From Solen grandis (lineage: Eukaryota > Mollusca > Bivalvia > Adapedonta > Solenidae), in assembly GCA_021229015.1 (NCBI GenBank), contig CM037792.1, positions 46,034,361-46,098,360 on the forward strand: DNA of 64,000 bases. Direction: 5' to 3'. This document shows, piece after piece, positions 59,297-64,000 of the stretch (positions within the stretch are counted from its first letter, which is position 1; each line of letters begins with the position of its first letter). A model generated the notes under the pieces. It saw only the letters and a list, made by a program, of their open reading frames with translations. It did no database searches and was not told the origin of the DNA. Made by a program: the position numbers and the translations under genes.

Positions 59297-61264
59297 TATA
59301 TCTTCGCTGTTTTAATATTCCCCATATCTATTTCTGCAGCATGTCTGTCTGTACGTACCAGGCAGGCGGAAGACTGTTTACTGTATGCACACAGCTGGTT
59401 GGACTTGACCAGGCCGTCCCAGTACCGCCTCTTGTTACACTCCGCGTTACTCAGCAGCTTCACCTCGGCCTCTGACAGACTGGTGTCAGATCCCCGCCCC
59501 CACCGCTCTCTGTAATATAAACACCATCCAAGGTCACTGTCATAGACATGCATAATAATGAAAGTCATCATGAAATCTATTTTAGAATTGATTGGGTTTT
59601 ATTTTGAGATGTTTATTTGTAACACCTTCGATAAGGTGATTAAATGAGATATCGTGCGATATTGTGGAAAATATGAGCATATTTTGAATAACACATAGAT
59701 TAATTTTGTCTTTATTCATGCCCGACATTTTTGGGAGTGGTGTGCCCCAGTGTTAGTACACATAAACTCCGGATCCGAAGGTTGCAGGTAGGAGTCCAGA
59801 CTGGGGGCAAAACTTTTGCATGGTCCATAGATGCACTGAACTGCACTGGTCGAAACAAGGATCCGTCGGAAGGGACTTGGTAAAAGGTATAAAATTTTGT
59901 TTCCCAATTAATTAACAGTAATAAGTTTTGTGTTTATGATTATATTGGGTTAAGATATGGTTTGGCAACGCAGTAATTTGGATTACATGGATGCACATTT
60001 TGCATTGTGTCTCCATTTTCTTTGAAGACCAGCAAACGTAACTTAAAATCTGTGATTAGCGAGTGTATACTGTTGTCGAGACTTCATCAAAAGCTGAACT
60101 ACTTACTATAGGTTCTGTTTTACATACAATTGTAATTTATCAAAATTATATATCATTATTCAAAATTAGTTGGTATTAATGATAAGCATCATTTGTTTAC
60201 ATGAAAATTAGAAAATTTAATTTTATTTAATACCGCAGAGAATCAATTACATGTGGGGTGCGCAGTTTCAATTTTAACATATATCAGAACAACTTTCAAA
60301 CACGTGTATAAAATCACTATTTTAACATTTAAGGAAAGCTATATCGGAACAACTTTCAAATACACGTGTATAAAATCACTATTTTAACATTTAAGGAAAG
60401 CTATATATCGGAACAACTTTCAAATACACGTGTATAAAATCACAATTTTAACATTTAAGGAAAGCCATATATCGAACAACTTTCAAATACACGTGTATAA
60501 AATCACAATTTTAACATTTAAGGAAAACTATATATCGGAACAACTTTCAAATACACGTGTTTAAAATCACTATTGCAGAACGTGTAGCCCAAGTTGTCTC
60601 CAGTAGTAAGGATGTGAAACAGTGCGTGGGGATTTGCTACATTGATCATATACATGTACATGTAACATGAAAGTCCAGTCATCAGAAACCACCGTCACTC
60701 AGCGGGTCACGTGGATACAGCGGGTCACGTGGATTCTCATTGTCATCGGTGATTTACTTCAAGTACCACTTTATTGTTTATGATGTATAGTCAAATATCT
60801 TATTTTTCCCAATTTGTCAGACAAGAAGTATTTTTCTACATTAACTAAATCACATGGAGGTCAATATTCGTGTACATTCGTTTATATGTATTTATAGATA
60901 TGTTTCAATGTAGCGTTATGGTGCATTAGAAATATCTCGACTGTTTGCAAAACGATTAATACAATTTTGTTGAATAACCTGAAATCCAAGTTTCGGATCC
61001 AGTTTATCTTCCCTATTAAAAGTGTTAAATAGTGCGTTTCGTCTGGTTTACTCCATACTGGTTTCCAGTTGTGTTTTGTATGCTGATCAACTTGTATCTC
61101 TTTATGTAACAATGAACACACTGCTGAAATTTCTTATTGTTATAACTGCTGCTGCAGTTGCTGTGGTTGCTGCTTGCACTCCATTTATAATTAAGGAGAC
61201 AGTAGGTAACATCATGGAGAATATGGATGATAAAGATGACCTTTATAAAAACTATAGTGACGTG

Positions 61265-61321
<57 letters not shown>

Positions 61322-63222
61322 AAGAAATCAAAGCTTTCCTTGTCATCGCTGTACTGTTTTGTCATTAACTTTCACGGAGAACTTACTTTTGTGGATTTTC
61401 ATATATTAATCTCGACAAAAACAGATCATTACTAGTCCTTACCTGTTCTAAAGCATGAATCCACGAATAAAAATAGCCACAATATTGTATAAAATACATA
61501 ATTAACAATAAAATATCAATGTAATATTGATTTTTCTGTATATAATAGGAATGTGTATGCTTGTATGCAAAGGTAACCGATACGTTTCTTTGACCGAAAA
61601 ACTTCCGCGTTTCAAAAAAAAATCAACCATATATACAATATGAAGGTAGGTAACTAACGTACATCATGTTGTTTCAAGTGCCGGAACTCCTATGAAAATT
61701 GGCGGATTTTCATAAAGTTTGTCTTATTTTCCTTGAAGGGATGAATAAAGACAAACAGGGACAAAAAACACCCCTTGCCTAAGGAATCGCCCTATAAAAG
61801 TTCGCGAATTCAAAAACACGTTTGATCAGAAGAGATGTGACCGAGAGAATCTCGCCAATTTCTCCCGTGTAAAACTATAGAAAAACTAAAGCCACCATAT
61901 CAGTGTTGAATTGCATGGACAGATACTGACGAAAGAAAGAACAATCATGTTTTCTGGGGTTGTTGTTATTGTTCTTCTTCTTCTTCTTCAGAAAGTGGTT
62001 TTTTGCAGAAATGTTGAAAAAGAGTGAATTTAATGGTTTCCATGATCCTGTTACATAACTTTGACTTGAGGTATTGTAGTAGAGGGAAACTTACTGGTGT
62101 TGGCTATGCCCCACCCTGTCATGTAGCAGGGAGTGGGGGATTCTGTGTCCGAGGACTTGGCGAGGCGGGGTACCGGGGCGACGTGGGAGGTCACAGTGAG
62201 CGGGGTCTGCAGTCTCAACACGGCGATATCATGGCTGTACAGGGAGTTCAGAGTGCCCGTGTAGTTGGGGTGCTGTAAGGGTACGTAAGTAGATAATGAT
62301 TTGTAAACAACTGTACTGTGGTTATCTCCCCTTAAAGTTGTATTAGCGGTTAACACGATATCAAATGGACCCCAGCATGTATATCAATTTCAATATTTGG
62401 CCATTATCCCCCACCCCTCCCACGAATGGACATCTTCAAATTTATGACACCCCTCCCCCACATCAACCCAAAATCCTTTATCAGCGCCATTATACAGTAT
62501 TTTAAAGAAGTAGACTTTTCAACATAACTAACGTTCATATATTTAAGAAGAGCCAATCAACGTGATATCCGAAAAAAATCGTTTGTGACAAGTCACATTT
62601 CCATAAGAACTCGGTCTTTCCATTTACAAAAAGAAATGTCCAAAACTGCCAGTTTTCATCTTAGAAACAACGGGACCATTCGTAAAAATGCATATTTATA
62701 GGATGGGTCTTTATCGATCTGGTATTGTTACAGCAGTGGAGATATATGACTGTATCTCAAACCGAAAATGCTGTCGTACTTATAAAAACAAAAACAAACA
62801 AAAAATGTAAATTTACACATTAAATACGTGTACATCCGAGATGTCCTCAAACAAAATTAAGTCAAAGTTCCTGTCTGGACAAAGCTTCTTATTTAATTCT
62901 TATGTATATGCATATATGTTTTTAGAAGACATTGAATGTGGGGCTTAAATCGTGTTCTCCAAAAGTTTTGATGCAAATTTGTACACTTTTTACATCTTGT
63001 AACATAAATAAAAATATCCAAAATCAGGTGCAAAAAATATGACTTTGACTCAAAAATCACTGGAATCTAATAATTGCTTTTAAGGCTCAATGCCTGAACA
63101 GACAACTGAAAAGGTCCCGGTATCAACCTACCGCCACAATGTTTGCCACCTGGATCGTCTGCTCAGTCCCCTCGTTTATCGCCCGGTTCTGCTCACCGGC
63201 CCTCACCTTCACCGTGGAGAGT
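58663..63222 (-). CDS. Elastase/chymotrypsin-like serine protease, 3' part
   Basis: Four exons in transcript order: 63222-63132, 62272-62095, 59507-59359 and 58821-58663. Junctions are GT/AG and phases match, giving 191 residues. Recognisable parts are VKVRAGEQN, the catalytic-Asp motif [29 protein letters not shown], the catalytic-Ser motif [14 protein letters not shown] and a C-terminus [18 protein letters not shown]. By chymotrypsin numbering residue 189 is Ser and 226 is Thr, suggesting chymotrypsin/elastase rather than trypsin specificity. The exon 3 acceptor is taken as gag|AG to keep phase. The signal peptide, activation site and His57 (AAHC) exon are not in the window or were not found. 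Probably a secreted digestive-type S1A protease. Confidence 0.9.
59036..59065 (+). repeat. (CT)n microsatellite in protease intron
   Basis: About 14 CT units. A second tract is at 59259-59293, directly downstream (transcript sense) of exon 3. Confidence 0.95.
59740..59915 (+). mobile_element. SINE copy of the 345-515 family
   Basis: Shares 'ggatccgaaggttg' and 'ttgtttcccaat' with the copy at 345-515. The A box is degraded. It lies within the large intron (59508-62094) of the serine protease gene. Confidence 0.5.
60276..60570 (+). repeat. ~62-bp tandem repeat, about 4.7 copies
   Basis: The unit contains 'gaacaactttcaaatacacg', 'tgtataaaatcac' and 'ttttaacatttaaggaaag'. Copies are nearly identical, so it is recent. 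It lies inside the large protease intron. Confidence 0.95.
61112..61435 (+). CDS. Possible small secreted protein exon, unsupported family
   Basis: From the ATG at 61112 the frame begins [20 protein letters not shown], a convincing signal-peptide profile, then [20 protein letters not shown] and an acidic stretch. The frame then runs into (TA)n(GA)n microsatellite codons (Tyr-Ile, then Arg-Glu), so the 3' part is unlikely to be real protein. A possible donor (gac|gtgtat) lies near 61260. It lies antisense within the large intron of the protease. It may be a first exon of an unknown gene or chance. Confidence 0.2.
61265..61318 (+). repeat. (TA)n(GA)n compound microsatellite
   Basis: About 8 TA units followed by about 18 GA units. 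It creates the artefactual RERERE stretch in the overlapping frame. Confidence 0.95.
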
Positions 63223-64000
63223 CTGCAGTGTTATAGATAAATCTTAATCAAAGTGCTCGAGACACTAAGAGCATGAGGATTTTCATGAAATAGCAATAAT
63301 TCTAAGCCAAGCATTTTAGCAGGGTTGAACACGAGCAAAAGTTATATGACGCTAAAAATCCTGCAACTCTAGTGCCGCCGGCAGAATCTCAGTGCCTCGA
63401 GCAATAATCCGGAGTGAGAGTCATGACACTGATACTAATCATACGTTGCAAACTTAAAGAAAAAGATCACCTTACTTCAGTACTAGCTGAGGAATATTAT
63501 ATCTGCTGTTGATTAAGTGTAGAAATTTAACAAGGTATTTGATAATTCAAGATATGTTTCATATGTCAAGGTAAGAAAATGCTTTGGGAGAACTTATGGA
63601 AGGATAAAACTCGCTTTCGTGGAAGCTTGTGAACTTCTTTGGGTAGATTACATACATTCTTTTTTTCTTTTTCTTTCTTTTTTTTGCACATGTAGATCTC
63701 CATGTATATAAATTGCTGCTCTGTTTCACGACTGACTTGGATATTTTGTTCACTGCTTAAAATAAATGGATATTTTCAAAATAATTGTCAAAGATAAACA
63801 TAAAACTTTAACGCATTTAAACGGTCGTGGTTATGAATAGAACCTCTATGTAAAATGTTCTACTATTATCCTTTAGCGCATAATCGCATGCTACTTAGCG
63901 TGGAGTGATACAGTTAACCCGGTAATCATGCAAATATACATTGTCTTTTTTTATTTCCAACACCATAAGACTGCAGCTCCGACGCCATGCAATCTTAAAC

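Overview
The window looks like AT-rich nuclear DNA of an invertebrate animal, most likely a bivalve mollusc. The evidence is split genes with GT/AG introns, neuropeptide-type precursors, dense non-LTR retrotransposons, MITEs, tRNA-derived SINEs and microsatellites, plus interspersed repeats I associate with bivalve genomes (from memory, not checked). There is one 100-bp assembly gap at 13901-14000. No prokaryotic feature, CRISPR array or rRNA gene is visible. Layout: 1-13900 holds SINEs, an (ATTCC)n block, a 216-bp satellite interrupted by a TIR element that carries its own 165-bp minisatellite, a LINE fragment at 7458-9076, a transposase-like zinc-finger fragment at 9381-9614 and a small MITE at 12989-13469. 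From 14001 to about 29937 lies a direct segmental duplication (units A and B plus a partial C) that carries two nearly identical small secreted peptide precursors. From 29951 to 35963 (minus) lies a complete-looking six-exon GH3-domain (GHDC-type) gene with a hAT-like MITE in one intron. From 37313 to 46168 (minus) lies a decayed LINE split by a younger 4.79-kb LINE (38520-43310, plus), with a matching 14-bp target-site duplication on both sides. 46.2-54.4 kb is gene-poor. A third, inverted peptide precursor lies at 54576-55085 (minus), followed by a 2.1-kb CACTA-like TIR element. The 3' part of an elastase/chymotrypsin-like serine protease gene (58663-63222, minus) runs off the right edge. 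The main host-gene content is the set of three paralogous precursors. Each encodes a signal peptide and two related peptides, separated by basic sites, that end in Gly-Pro followed by an amidation Gly and a basic residue. Length (31 residues for the first), the DLG-like N-terminus and the C-terminal GP-amide suggest calcitonin/DH31-type neuropeptides; this is inference. All three coding regions are intronless and sit about 45 bp downstream of a conserved TATA box. GHDC and the serine protease have no obvious functional link to the peptide genes. Transposons give a relative history: a solo LTR is present only in duplication unit B, a palindromic insertion only in unit A, and one LINE is nested in another.
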